64,000 nucleotides of DNA, from contig NZ_BAABAQ010000008.1 of NCBI RefSeq assembly GCF_039537505.1, forward strand, positions 310,001 to 374,000. The letters run 5' to 3'. Shown here piece after piece: positions 25,396 to 33,479 of this stretch. Position 1 is the first letter of the stretch; the number at the start of each line of letters is the position of its first letter. Source of the stretch: Streptosporangium oxazolinicum. Lineage in GTDB: Bacteria > Actinomycetota > Actinomycetes > Streptosporangiales > Streptosporangiaceae. The notes beneath the pieces are model-generated. The model was not told where the DNA came from. It ran no database searches and saw nothing but the letters and a program-made list of their open reading frames with translations. Made by a program: the position numbers and the translations under genes.

Positions 25396-25545
25396 CCCCA
25401 CACGCCCATACGACGTACCGAGCCGGGCGTAAAACGGGTACGGTTGTAGGCGAACGAGAGCTGACGCCTCAAGTCAGGTGGCGTCAGTGCGTGGTGCGTT
25501 AGCGACGAGGGGTCGGGCACGACCCCACACGAGGGGGTCGAGCCA

Positions 25546-25779
25546 ATGGGGCGCGGCCGAGCAAAGGCCAAGCAGGTCAAGGTTGCTCGCCAGCTGAAGT
25601 ACAACAGCGGTGGCACTGATCTTGAGCGTCTGCGCGACGAGCTCGGAGTCAGAGACGACTCCAACCACAATGACGACTCCAACGACGCCTACGACGAGCT
25701 GGCGGATCGGTACGCCGATTACGCCGATGACTTCGGCTCCGGAGATGACCGCGACGACGGGACATCCGGCCGCCGCTAG
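25546..25779 (+). CDS. DUF3073 protein
   Basis: The 77-residue protein starts with the invariant basic segment MGRGRAKAKQVKVARQLKY. A strongly acidic tail follows (DDSNHNDDSNDAYDELADRY), the typical DUF3073 build. It has no known activity; the charge split suggests nucleic-acid or protein contacts. It is widely conserved next to purM in actinomycetes, as here. A terminator follows within 30 nt. Confidence 0.9.
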   Translation: MGRGRAKAKQVKVARQLKYNSGGTDLERLRDELGVRDDSNHNDDSNDAYDELADRYADYADDFGSGDDRDDGTSGRR

Positions 25780-25806
25780 GCGGATTTCAGGTTGACGTGA
25801 GCAGGG

Positions 25807-25836
25807 CACCCGGCGGTGAGCACAAGCCGCCGGGTG
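25807..25836 (+). terminator. Terminator of the DUF3073 gene
   Basis: A 10-bp perfect stem CACCCGGCGG/CCGCCGGGTG with a 10-nt loop, followed by TTCTTCT: one of the few in the window with a U-rich tail. Confidence 0.85.
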
Positions 25837-25958
25837 TTCTTCTCGCTACGAGTCGAAAATACGCGGCGCTCCGGTGGTCCGGAGCGCCTTTCGCCGTACC
25901 CGCCGCGCATCCGGCCGCATCTGGTCACACTCGGCCACATCCGGGCCACATCCGGCGC

Positions 25959-25993
25959 GTCCCGCCCGGCCGGTGGCACCGGCCGGGCGGGAC
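25959..25993 (-). terminator. Terminator of the purFM unit
   Basis: A 16-bp perfect stem (GTCCCGCCCGGCCGGT and its complement) with a 3-nt loop lies 57 nt downstream of the purM stop on the minus strand. Confidence 0.75.
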
Positions 25994-26049
25994 GAAGGCC
26001 GCGCGAGGTGCTTTCCCAGGGGGTTCTTTCCCGGAGGGAAGGGCGCGGA

Positions 26050-27075
26050 TCAGCGGAAACGGGCCTGGCCCGAACCCTCGACGATCTCGCCGAGCACCCA
26101 GGCGGGCAGGCTCCGCTCGCCGAGCAGCGCGAGGGCGGGCTCCACGGCCTCGGCGGGGACGACCGCGGCCATGCCCACGCCCAGGTTGAACGTCCGGTCC
26201 ATGTCGGCCTGGGCCACCCCGCCGTGCCCCGCGAGCACCTCGAAGACGGCGGGCGGGGTCCACGACGAGCGGTCGAGCAGCGCGTCCAGCCCGGGAGGCA
26301 GCGAACGGGACAGGTTGCCCGCCAGGCCGCCGCCCGTGATGTGGGCGTACGCGTGGACGTCGACCGCGCGGGCCAGCTCCAGGCAGTCGAGCGAGTAGAT
26401 CCTGGTCGGCTCCAGGAGCTCCTCGCCCAGCGTCCGCCCCAGCTCGGGCAGCTCGGCCTCCAGCGAGAGCCCGGCCCGGTCGATGATGTGCCTGACCAGC
26501 GAGTAGCCGTTGGAGTGCACGCCGGAGGAGGCGAGCGCGAGGACCACGTCGCCCGCGCGGACCCGGTCGCGGCCGAGCATCCTGTCGGCCTCCACCACCC
26601 CGGTCGCGGCGCCCGCGAGGTCGTACTCGCCCGCCTCCATCGCCCCGGGGTGCTCGGCGGTCTCCCCGCCGACGAGGGCGCAGCCCGCCAGGCGGCACCC
26701 CTCGGCGACACCGCCCACGATCTCGGCGATCCGCTCGGGGACCACCTTGCCGCAGGCGATGTAGTCGGTCATGAACAGCGGCTCGGCGCCGCAGACCACC
26801 AGGTCGTCGACGACCATGCCGACCAGGTCGATCCCGATCGTGTCGTGCTTGTCCAGCCGCTGGGCCAGCATGACCTTGGTGCCGACGCCGTCGGTTGACG
26901 TGGTGAGCAGCGGCCGCCGGTACGACAGCAGGGCCGAGGCGTCGAAGAGCCCGGCGAAGCCGCTGGCGTCGTCCACGACCTCCGGCCTGCGCGCCCGCGC
27001 GACCTTCGCCTTCATCAGCTCGACGGCGCGCTCACCCGCGTCGATGTCCACCCCGGCGGCCGCGTAGCTGGTCAT
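26050..27075 (-). CDS. purM: Phosphoribosylformylglycinamidine cyclo-ligase (AIR synthetase)
   Basis: The 341-residue enzyme closes the imidazole ring (FGAM plus ATP to AIR) in purine synthesis. Visible: the start SYAAAGVDIDAGERAVELMK, ATP-site TTSTDGVGTKVMLA, GIDLVGMVVDDLVVCGAEPLF, GGETAEHPGAM, and C-terminal ITGGGLAGNL. Length is typical. GAGAGAGG precedes ATG 27075. It follows purF by 28 nt on the same strand, forming a purF-purM operon. Confidence 0.95.
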   Translation of the reverse strand: MTSYAAAGVDIDAGERAVELMKAKVARARRPEVVDDASGFAGLFDASALLSYRRPLLTTSTDGVGTKVMLAQRLDKHDTIGIDLVGMVVDDLVVCGAEPLFMTDYIACGKVVPERIAEIVGGVAEGCRLAGCALVGGETAEHPGAMEAGEYDLAGAATGVVEADRMLGRDRVRAGDVVLALASSGVHSNGYSLVRHIIDRAGLSLEAELPELGRTLGEELLEPTRIYSLDCLELARAVDVHAYAHITGGGLAGNLSRSLPPGLDALLDRSSWTPPAVFEVLAGHGGVAQADMDRTFNLGVGMAAVVPAEAVEPALALLGERSLPAWVLGEIVEGSGQARFR

Positions 27076-27103
27076 GAAGCCTCTCTCTGCGCGCCCGGCC
27101 CGC

Positions 27104-28549
27104 TCAACGCTTGGCCTCCAGCACGTACTTGCCCACGTTGTCCTGGTCGATCGGGATCGGATACTCGCCGTCGAAGCAGGCGCGGCAGAGCCGGTCCGCG
27201 GGGATCGTGGTGGCCGCGGTCAGGCCCTCCAGCGAGATGTATCCGAGTGAGTCGGCGCCGAGTGAGGCGCGGATCTCCTCCACGCTGAGCGAACCGGCGA
27301 TCAGCTCGGCCCGGGTGGCGAAGTCGATGCCGTAGAAGCACGGCCAGCTGACCGGCGGGGAGGAGATCCGGACGTGCACCTCCGTGGCCCCCGCCTCGCG
27401 CAGCATCTTCACGATCGCCCGCTGCGTGTTGCCCCGCACGATCGAGTCGTCCACGACCACCAGGCGCTTGCCCGCGACGACCTCCTTCAGCGGGTTGAGC
27501 TTCAGCCGGATGCCCAGCTGGCGGATCGTCTGGGACGGCTGGATGAAGGTCCGGCCCACGTAGGAATTCTTGACCAGACCTTGACCGTAGGGGATCCCGC
27601 TCTCCTCGGCGTAGCCGACGGCGGCGGGGGTGCCCGACTCGGGGGTCGGGATGACCAGGTCGGCCTCGACCGGGTGCTCGCGGGCCAGCACGCGGCCGAC
27701 CTCGACGCGCGTGGTCTGCACGCCGCGCCCGGCGATCGTGGTGTCGGGGCGGGCGAGGTAGACGTACTCGAACAGGCAGCCCTTGGGCTCGGCGAGCGCG
27801 AACCTGCGCGAGCGCACGCCGCGCTCGTCGATGGTGATCAGCTCGCCCGGCTCGATCTCGCGGACGAACGTGGCGCCCACGATGTCCAGCGCCGCGGTCT
27901 CCGAGGCGACCACCCAGCCGCGCTCCAGGCGCCCCAGGACCAGCGGGCGGACGCCCTGCGGGTCGCGGGCCGCGTAGAGGGTCTTCTCGTCCATGAAGAC
28001 GAGCGAGTAGGCGCCTCTGATCTGCGGGAGCAGCTCGGCGGCGGCGTCGTCGATCGATTGGCTGCGGTCCTGGGCGAGGAGCGTCGTCAGCACCTCGGTG
28101 TCGGTGGTCGCCCGGGTGGACCCGGGGGCCAGACGTTTGGCCAGCTCCGGGGTGTTGATCAGGTTTCCGTTGTGGGCGAGCGCGAGCCCGCCGGACTCGG
28201 TCGAGCTCAACGTCGGCTGCGCGTTCTCCCAGACGCTCGATCCGGTCGTCGAGTAGCGGCAGTGGCCGATCGCCAGATGGCCGCGGAGGGTCCCGAGCAC
28301 GGACTCGTCGAAGACCTGGGCCACCAGGCCCATGTCCTTGTAGACGAGGATCCTGCTGCCCTCGCTGACCGCGATGCCCGCGGACTCCTGGCCGCGATGC
28401 TGCAACGCGTACAGCCCGTAGTAGGTGAGTTTGGAGACTTCCTCCCCGGGGGCCCACACCCCGAAGACGCCACATGCGTCCTTCGGAGGCCGGTCGTGGG
28501 AGTCGAGGTCATGGCTCAGATGGCCGTCGCCCTTCAGCACATGCTTCAT
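27104..28549 (-). CDS. purF: Amidophosphoribosyltransferase
   Basis: The 481-residue enzyme makes phosphoribosylamine, the committed step of purine synthesis. A propeptide of about 25 residues precedes the N-terminal nucleophile Cys in KDACGVFGVW, suggesting cleavage as in Bacillus-type PurF. The glutaminase part has YALQHRGQESAGIA and GHCRYSTTG; the PRPP-binding loop is VVDDSIVRGNT. Cysteines in PPVSWPCFYGID and LCRACFDGEYP fit the 4Fe-4S-containing class. It is divergent to the DUF4190 gene. Confidence 0.95.
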   Translation of the reverse strand: MKHVLKGDGHLSHDLDSHDRPPKDACGVFGVWAPGEEVSKLTYYGLYALQHRGQESAGIAVSEGSRILVYKDMGLVAQVFDESVLGTLRGHLAIGHCRYSTTGSSVWENAQPTLSSTESGGLALAHNGNLINTPELAKRLAPGSTRATTDTEVLTTLLAQDRSQSIDDAAAELLPQIRGAYSLVFMDEKTLYAARDPQGVRPLVLGRLERGWVVASETAALDIVGATFVREIEPGELITIDERGVRSRRFALAEPKGCLFEYVYLARPDTTIAGRGVQTTRVEVGRVLAREHPVEADLVIPTPESGTPAAVGYAEESGIPYGQGLVKNSYVGRTFIQPSQTIRQLGIRLKLNPLKEVVAGKRLVVVDDSIVRGNTQRAIVKMLREAGATEVHVRISSPPVSWPCFYGIDFATRAELIAGSLSVEEIRASLGADSLGYISLEGLTAATTIPADRLCRACFDGEYPIPIDQDNVGKYVLEAKR

Positions 28550-28709
28550 TCTAGGTCGGCTTCTTCCCTGCTCGCACCCAGGGTCCGTTCCGTGGCATGT
28601 CGCACCCTGACCGAACGATCATCGGTGTTTTGCCGTGTCAGCCTGTTTCGCCGATGGTCCACAGGGGAGTGTGAGATATCCGGCATGCCCGAGCGTCGGG
28701 AGAAGAGAC

Positions 28710-30242
28710 GTGACAACACCTGTGGACCCGAACCAGCCCGATCCCCGGCGAGTGCCGCGGGACAGGCCCTCCGACCAGGAAGGGTCCGGCTCGGAGGAGC
28801 CGCCGGGCACCTCCGAGGAGGCGGCCGTCCCCGGCGAACGCGAACACGAGCCCGGACCCGCCGCCCCGGAACCGGCCGCCTGGCCCGTCCCTCCCTCGAA
28901 CGAGCCGCCCACGTGGCGGCAGCCCGCCACCCCGGCGGGGGAGCCCACCCGGTGGACCGAGCCTTCCGGTTCCGGTGAGCCCTCCGGCCGGGCCGAGCCG
29001 ACCGGATGGACGGAGATCCCCGGCCGGGCCGAGCCGCCGGGCCGGGAGACCGGGGAGGGGCCCGTGTGGGGATCGGGGGCGTCGACGCCACCGACCCCGC
29101 CGCCGCCGTCGGTCCCCGAGCCGTGGGAGGAGCCGGATCCCGAGGCGCCCGTGCCCGACCCCAACGAGCCCTCGACCTGGCCGCCGTCCTCCGTGCCCGC
29201 CGAACCCCAGGTTCCGCCGCACCCGGACACGCCGTCCGCGCCGGAGGTGCCCCCGCCCGACCAGGCGGGGGGCAGGTACGCCACGCCGGGGTCCCCGGGA
29301 TCTCCGGGGTACTCGGGGTCTCCCGGGTCTCCCGGGTACGGGGCGCCGGTGTCCGGGGCGCGGGCGCAGGGAGCACCGGGCGGCCCGTCGCCGGAGGGAA
29401 CGCCCGGGGGAGCGCCCGAGGGGGCCGGGGCGCCTGAGGGGCAGCCCTACATGGTGCCGGGCACCACGCCGTCGGCCTATCCCGGCTGGGAGGGCACCTC
29501 GGAGGCTCCCGGCGGACCCGAGCACCCCGGGGCGGACCGTCCCAGTACGTCGGCCGCCCCCACCCCGCCCTCGCGCTACGAGCCGCCGACGCCCTCCGAG
29601 GAACCGACGGCTCCGCAGTGGGCAGCCGGGGCGGCTGGGGCCGCCGGGGCTGCTGCCGGGGCCGCCGGTGGTTTCCAGTCGGAGCGGCCACCCACTCCGG
29701 GCACCCCGGGCCAGCCGGGCCAGCCGGGGCGAACGGGTGAGCGGGGGTACGGGGAGCAGCCGAGATACGGGGAGGCGCAGCAGGCCGGGCAGCCCTACGG
29801 CGGTCCCGGGGGGCCACCGTCCGAGGCCGCCTCCCAGCCGCCCCAGGGCGGCACACCGTACCCGGCGCAACCGGGCACGCCCGGCTATCCGTACGCCACG
29901 CCCTATCCGGGTTATCCGGACGAGGGGCGCAGGTCCGGCGGTGGGCTGGGCACCGCCACGCTCGTGCTCGGGATCGTCGCGATCCTGTCGCTCGTCATCT
30001 GCGGTCTCGGCGTGCCGATCGCGATCGTCGGCCTGATCGTCGGCATCATCGCGCTCGTGAGGAAGTCCAGGCCGCGCCGGGCCTGGGTGGGGATCGTGCT
30101 GAGCCTTCTCACCCTGGTGATCGCCGCGGTGTTCCTGAGCTGGCTCTACAGCAAGGTCGGCGACTGCGTGAACCTGCCTCCGGAGCTCCAGCGGCGCTGC
30201 GTCGAGGACAGGTTCGGCGTCCAGCTCCCGCCCACCTCGTAA
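28710..30242 (+). CDS. Pro/Gly-rich DUF4190-type membrane protein
   Basis: The 510-residue protein has a cytoplasmic, disordered N-terminal region of about 410 residues dominated by Pro, Gly, Glu and Ser, with collagen-like GSPGSPGYSGSPGSPGYG. Two membrane helices follow near the C-terminus (LGTATLVLGIVAILSLVICG region and IVLSLLTLVIAAVFLSWLY), the DUF4190 arrangement. A short exported tail contains two Cys (DCVNLP and RRCVED). GTG 28710 is chosen because GGGAGAAG precedes it. Function unknown. Its stop codon starts a 71-bp tandem repeat array. Confidence 0.75.
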   Translation: MTTPVDPNQPDPRRVPRDRPSDQEGSGSEEPPGTSEEAAVPGEREHEPGPAAPEPAAWPVPPSNEPPTWRQPATPAGEPTRWTEPSGSGEPSGRAEPTGWTEIPGRAEPPGRETGEGPVWGSGASTPPTPPPPSVPEPWEEPDPEAPVPDPNEPSTWPPSSVPAEPQVPPHPDTPSAPEVPPPDQAGGRYATPGSPGSPGYSGSPGSPGYGAPVSGARAQGAPGGPSPEGTPGGAPEGAGAPEGQPYMVPGTTPSAYPGWEGTSEAPGGPEHPGADRPSTSAAPTPPSRYEPPTPSEEPTAPQWAAGAAGAAGAAAGAAGGFQSERPPTPGTPGQPGQPGRTGERGYGEQPRYGEAQQAGQPYGGPGGPPSEAASQPPQGGTPYPAQPGTPGYPYATPYPGYPDEGRRSGGGLGTATLVLGIVAILSLVICGLGVPIAIVGLIVGIIALVRKSRPRRAWVGIVLSLLTLVIAAVFLSWLYSKVGDCVNLPPELQRRCVEDRFGVQLPPTS

Positions 30243-30425
30243 CAACGGCCGGGGCTCATGGCGTGTCCGGGGCGGCTGTCGGATTCGGCGTCCGGACCGC
30301 GTCCGCCTCGTAACGGCGGGCGGGGCTCATGGCGTGTCCGGGATGGCTGTCGGATTCGGTGTCCGGATCGCGTCCGCCTCGTAACGGCCGGTGGACCTCA
30401 CGGCGTGTCCGGGGCGGCTATCGGA
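30240..30425. repeat. 71-bp tandem repeats spanning two convergent stop codons
   Basis: Two full 71-bp units (30240-30310 and 30311-30381) and a partial third (from 30382) differ by a few substitutions. Each unit starts with the TAAC of a CCxCCTCG-TAAC context; in unit 1 this TAA is the DUF4190 stop. The partial unit contains the stop of the convergent sterol-carrier gene (30418-30420). Confidence 0.9.
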
Positions 30426-30873
30426 GAGGCAGGTGGCCGGACAGGTCGGCGCGGGCCCCGCTCGCCGCGATCTTTCCGGCGGCCATCGCCTCGGACCAGG
30501 TCAGCCCGCCGGTGGCGAGCTCCAGCCAGGTGCGCGCGTCGGTCTCCACCACGTTGGGCGGGGTGCCCCGGGTGTGGCGGGGACCCTCCACGCACTGCAC
30601 CGCCGCGTAGGGCGGGACCCGGACCTCGACGGTTCGGCCCGGAGCGGCCGTCGCCAGCTCGTCCAGCAGGTGTCGTACGGCGAAGCGGGTGATCTCCCGT
30701 TCCGGGCGGATCCCTCGCCCGAAGGCTCGCAGCACCACGCTCACGCAGGCGCCCAGCAGCGCCGCGAGCCCGCCGGGCCCGTCGTAGGGCGGCTCGTCGA
30801 GGGCGCTCAGCTGGGTGTCGAGGGCGGCGCGGACCTTGGTCGTGTCGGGTTTGTGAGGTGGCACGCCCTCCAT
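30418..30873 (-). CDS. Sterol-carrier-like family protein
   Basis: The 151-residue protein matches the small actinobacterial sterol-carrier family often found near purF. It has an N-terminal helical part (ALLGACVSVVLRAFGRGI) and the SCP-like strand-helix end TRTWLELATGGLTWSEAMAAGKI-type sequence (here DARTWLELATGGLTW), followed by ASGARADLSGHLPL. The latter is the usual SCP2 motif for hydrophobic ligand binding. The ligand is unknown. Start ATG 30873; longer frames upstream run through repeats and are not credible. The stop lies inside the 71-bp repeat. Confidence 0.8.
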   Translation of the reverse strand: MEGVPPHKPDTTKVRAALDTQLSALDEPPYDGPGGLAALLGACVSVVLRAFGRGIRPEREITRFAVRHLLDELATAAPGRTVEVRVPPYAAVQCVEGPRHTRGTPPNVVETDARTWLELATGGLTWSEAMAAGKIAASGARADLSGHLPLR

Positions 30874-31094
30874 GATGCCCGCCGGAGCCCCACCTCCGGA
30901 CAACGTGACCCCCGCCCCCTCCCGGGCGGCCCGTCCGGGAGGTACGGGCGTGCCAGGCGACTCGTACCTCCCGGGTGGTGCGACGGTTCCGTGTGACGGT
31001 TCGTGCGAGCGGCCCGTCCGGGTGGTGCGACGGCTCGCACGGGCGGCCCGTCCGGGGGTGTGAAACCCACCCGAACAGCTCGTTCGGGTGAACG

Positions 31095-31138
31095 GTTCAT
31101 CATGCGGGCAAACGTCGTTCACCTCCGGTTCGGCTGGC
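31095..31138 (+). promoter_or_regulatory. PHO box (PhoP-binding direct repeats)
   Basis: Four direct repeats in exact 11-nt phase: GTTCATC, GGGCAAA, GTTCACC and GTTCGGC at 31095, 31106, 31117 and 31128. The third is the perfect Streptomyces PhoP unit. The array sits 5 nt before a TAGCCT -10 box, covering the -35 zone. Confidence 0.7.
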
Positions 31139-31143
31139 ACACG

Positions 31144-31149
31144 TAGCCT
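31144..31149 (+). promoter_or_regulatory. -10 box TAGCCT of phoX
   Basis: TAGCCT follows the PHO box; the start of transcription would be near 31156, with a leader of about 30 nt ending in GGAGG. Confidence 0.5.
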
Positions 31150-31186
31150 CCGGGCCGAAAGACCTCGCCCCTTTTTGGAGGACCCT

Positions 31187-33286
31187 GTGGCGAACACGTC
31201 GCCGCGCCGACCGCTTCCCCTGCTCACGAGCCCGCACAAGGGTGGACGCAGCGCGCTCACCTGCCGGTTCCGCTGCGGTGACCAGTGCGCCCACGATGTG
31301 ACGAACACCAGCGACAACACCTACTTCGGTGACGTGGTCGCCGAGGCGATGACCCGGCGCGGCATGCTGCGCGCCGGTGCCCTGGGCGCGATCGTCGCCG
31401 GGGTCGGGATCGGCACGGCGCTCCCCGCCCTCGCCGACCCGGACGTGGACGCGAACAGGTCCGGCCACGGTCACGGCAACGGCCATGGCAACGGGCACGG
31501 CCAGAAGAGCGGCCTTCGCTTCACCGCCATCGCGCCGAACACCGACGACAAGGTGACGGTCCCCGCGGGCTACCTGTCGGCGGCCGTGGTGCGCTGGGGC
31601 GACCCGGTGCTGCCCGGCGCCCCCGCGTTCGACTTCGAGAAGCAGACGGCCGCCGCGCAGGCCAAGCAGTTCGGCTACAACTGCGACTACGTCACCCTCT
31701 TCCCGATGGGGCACAACCGGGGCCTGCTCTGGGTCAACCACGAGTACACCGACGAGAACCTGATGTTCCGCGGTTACACGGACGGCAACTCCGCGACGGA
31801 GGAGCAGATCAAGATCGCGCTGGCCGCGCACGGCGGCTCGGTGGTCGAGATCGAGCGGGTCGGCGGGTCCGGTCAGTGGAAGCTGGTCACCCGGGGCTTC
31901 CGCCGCTACAACCGCCGCATCACCGTGCGTACCCCCATGAAGTTCACCGGCCCGGCCGCCGGCAGCGCCCTGCTGAGGACCGCCGCCGACCCCAGGGGCA
32001 CCACGCCGATCGGCATGCTGAACAACTGCGCGGGCGGCACCACGCCGTGGGGCACGGTACTCAGCGGCGAGGAGAACTTCAACCAGTACTTCGTCAACGG
32101 CAACGGCGTGCCCGAGGCGCAGAAGCCGTACCTCACCCGGTACGGGGTGAGCACCACCACGGGCATCCCGAGCGGCAACCGCAGGTTCGACCGGGTCGAG
32201 GAGCGTTTCGACCTGGCCAAGCACCCGAACGAGATCAACCGCACCGGCTGGATCGTGGAGATCGACCCGTTCGACCCCGACTCCACCCCGATCAAGCGCA
32301 CCGCCCTGGGCAGGCTCGCCCACGAGGGCGCCACCACCTCCCTGGCCGCCGACGGCCGGGTCGTGGCCTACATGGGCGACGACTCCCGGTTCGAGTACGT
32401 CTACAAGTTCGTCTCCCGGGAGCGCTACATCCGGGGCTTCGACCGGCACAACCGGACCCTGCTGGACGACGGCACGCTGTACGTGGCGAAGTTCACCGGC
32501 GACAGCCCGGCCGCCGAGATCGACGGCACCGGCAAGCTCCCCGCCGACGGGCAGTTCGACGGCTCGGGTGAGTGGATCCCGCTGGTCACCGGCAAGGTCT
32601 CGCACGTTCCGGGGATGACGGCCGCCGAGGTGCTCGTCTACACGCGTATGGCGGCCGACAAGGTCGGGGCGACCAAGATGGACCGTCCCGAGGACGTGGA
32701 GCGCAACCCCGTCACCGGCGGCGTCTACGTGGCCCTGACCAACAACACCAACCGGACCCCGGCCCAGGTGGACGAGGCCAACCCGCGCCCGGCCAACAAG
32801 CACGGTCACGTCCTGGAGATCGTCGAGCGGCGCAACGACGCCGGGGCCACGACCTTCGCCTGGTCCCTGCCCCTGGTCTGCGGCGACCCGAACGACCCGG
32901 CGACCTACTTCGCGGGGTTCGACAAGACCAAGGTCTCGGCGATCTCCTGCCCGGACAACGTCGCCTTCGACGCCGACGGCAACCTCTGGATCTCCACCGA
33001 CGGCAGCCAGCTCGGCGCCCACGACGGCCTGTTCGCCATGCCGGTCCGAGGTTCCGAGCGCGGCTACCTGAAGCAGTTCCTGAGCGTGCCGGTCGGCGCG
33101 GAGACCTGCGGCCCGCTGGTCAGCGAGGACCAGCGCAGCGTCTTCGTGGCCGTGCAGCACCCCGGTGAGACCACCGGCGCCACCCCCGAGGCCCCCACCA
33201 GCCACTGGCCCGACGGTGGCGCCTCCCAGCCCCGCCCGTCCGTCGTGGTCGCCTGGCACGCGAGGGGCGGCAAGATCGGTTCCTGA
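31187..33286 (+). CDS. phoX: PhoX-family (DUF839) Tat-exported alkaline phosphatase
   Basis: The 699-residue enzyme has a long N-terminal region and a twin-arginine signal (TRRGMLRAGALGAIVAG, about residues 62-78). A short His/Gly repeat (GHGHGNGHGNGHG) follows. The beta-propeller shows family segments LLWVNHEYTDENLMF, WGTVLSGEENFNQYF, RLAHEGATTSL, KMDRPEDVERNPVTG and VYVALTNNT, whose acidic residues bind Ca/Fe. It releases phosphate from phosphoesters outside the cell. GTG 31187 follows TTGGAGGA. The PHO box predicts induction by phosphate starvation. Confidence 0.9.
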   Translation: MANTSPRRPLPLLTSPHKGGRSALTCRFRCGDQCAHDVTNTSDNTYFGDVVAEAMTRRGMLRAGALGAIVAGVGIGTALPALADPDVDANRSGHGHGNGHGNGHGQKSGLRFTAIAPNTDDKVTVPAGYLSAAVVRWGDPVLPGAPAFDFEKQTAAAQAKQFGYNCDYVTLFPMGHNRGLLWVNHEYTDENLMFRGYTDGNSATEEQIKIALAAHGGSVVEIERVGGSGQWKLVTRGFRRYNRRITVRTPMKFTGPAAGSALLRTAADPRGTTPIGMLNNCAGGTTPWGTVLSGEENFNQYFVNGNGVPEAQKPYLTRYGVSTTTGIPSGNRRFDRVEERFDLAKHPNEINRTGWIVEIDPFDPDSTPIKRTALGRLAHEGATTSLAADGRVVAYMGDDSRFEYVYKFVSRERYIRGFDRHNRTLLDDGTLYVAKFTGDSPAAEIDGTGKLPADGQFDGSGEWIPLVTGKVSHVPGMTAAEVLVYTRMAADKVGATKMDRPEDVERNPVTGGVYVALTNNTNRTPAQVDEANPRPANKHGHVLEIVERRNDAGATTFAWSLPLVCGDPNDPATYFAGFDKTKVSAISCPDNVAFDADGNLWISTDGSQLGAHDGLFAMPVRGSERGYLKQFLSVPVGAETCGPLVSEDQRSVFVAVQHPGETTGATPEAPTSHWPDGGASQPRPSVVVAWHARGGKIGS

Positions 33287-33395
33287 CCCGGCCACGGGTC
33301 CGCGTCGGTCCGTTAGTTCGTGTCGGTTCGCCGGTCCGCGCCCGCTCGGAAGAGCGGGCCGGTCCCCGGCCGGGGCACCGGCACGCATCCGCTCG

Positions 33396-33439
33396 CGGCA
33401 CCGGCTCGCGTCCCCCCTCCGAGACGCGAGCCGGTGCCG
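33396..33439. terminator. Bidirectional terminator between phoX and an MFS gene
   Basis: A 17-bp perfect stem (CGGCACCGGCTCGCGTC and its complement) with a 10-nt loop lies in the convergent gap. A second 9-bp hairpin (CGTGCGCGG/CCGCGCACG) follows. Confidence 0.8.
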
Positions 33440-33479
33440 TTCCGCGTGCGCGGGGGTTCTCCGCGCACGGGGGAGTTTC

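Noticed and set aside
28710..30242. Collagen-like GSPG repeats as a true collagen-domain protein
   Set aside because: The Gly-x-y run is short and irregular within a generally Pro/Gly-rich disordered region.
31100..33388. Long antisense frame opposite phoX
   Set aside because: Same codon-bias shadow effect; phoX is clearly coding with full family motifs.
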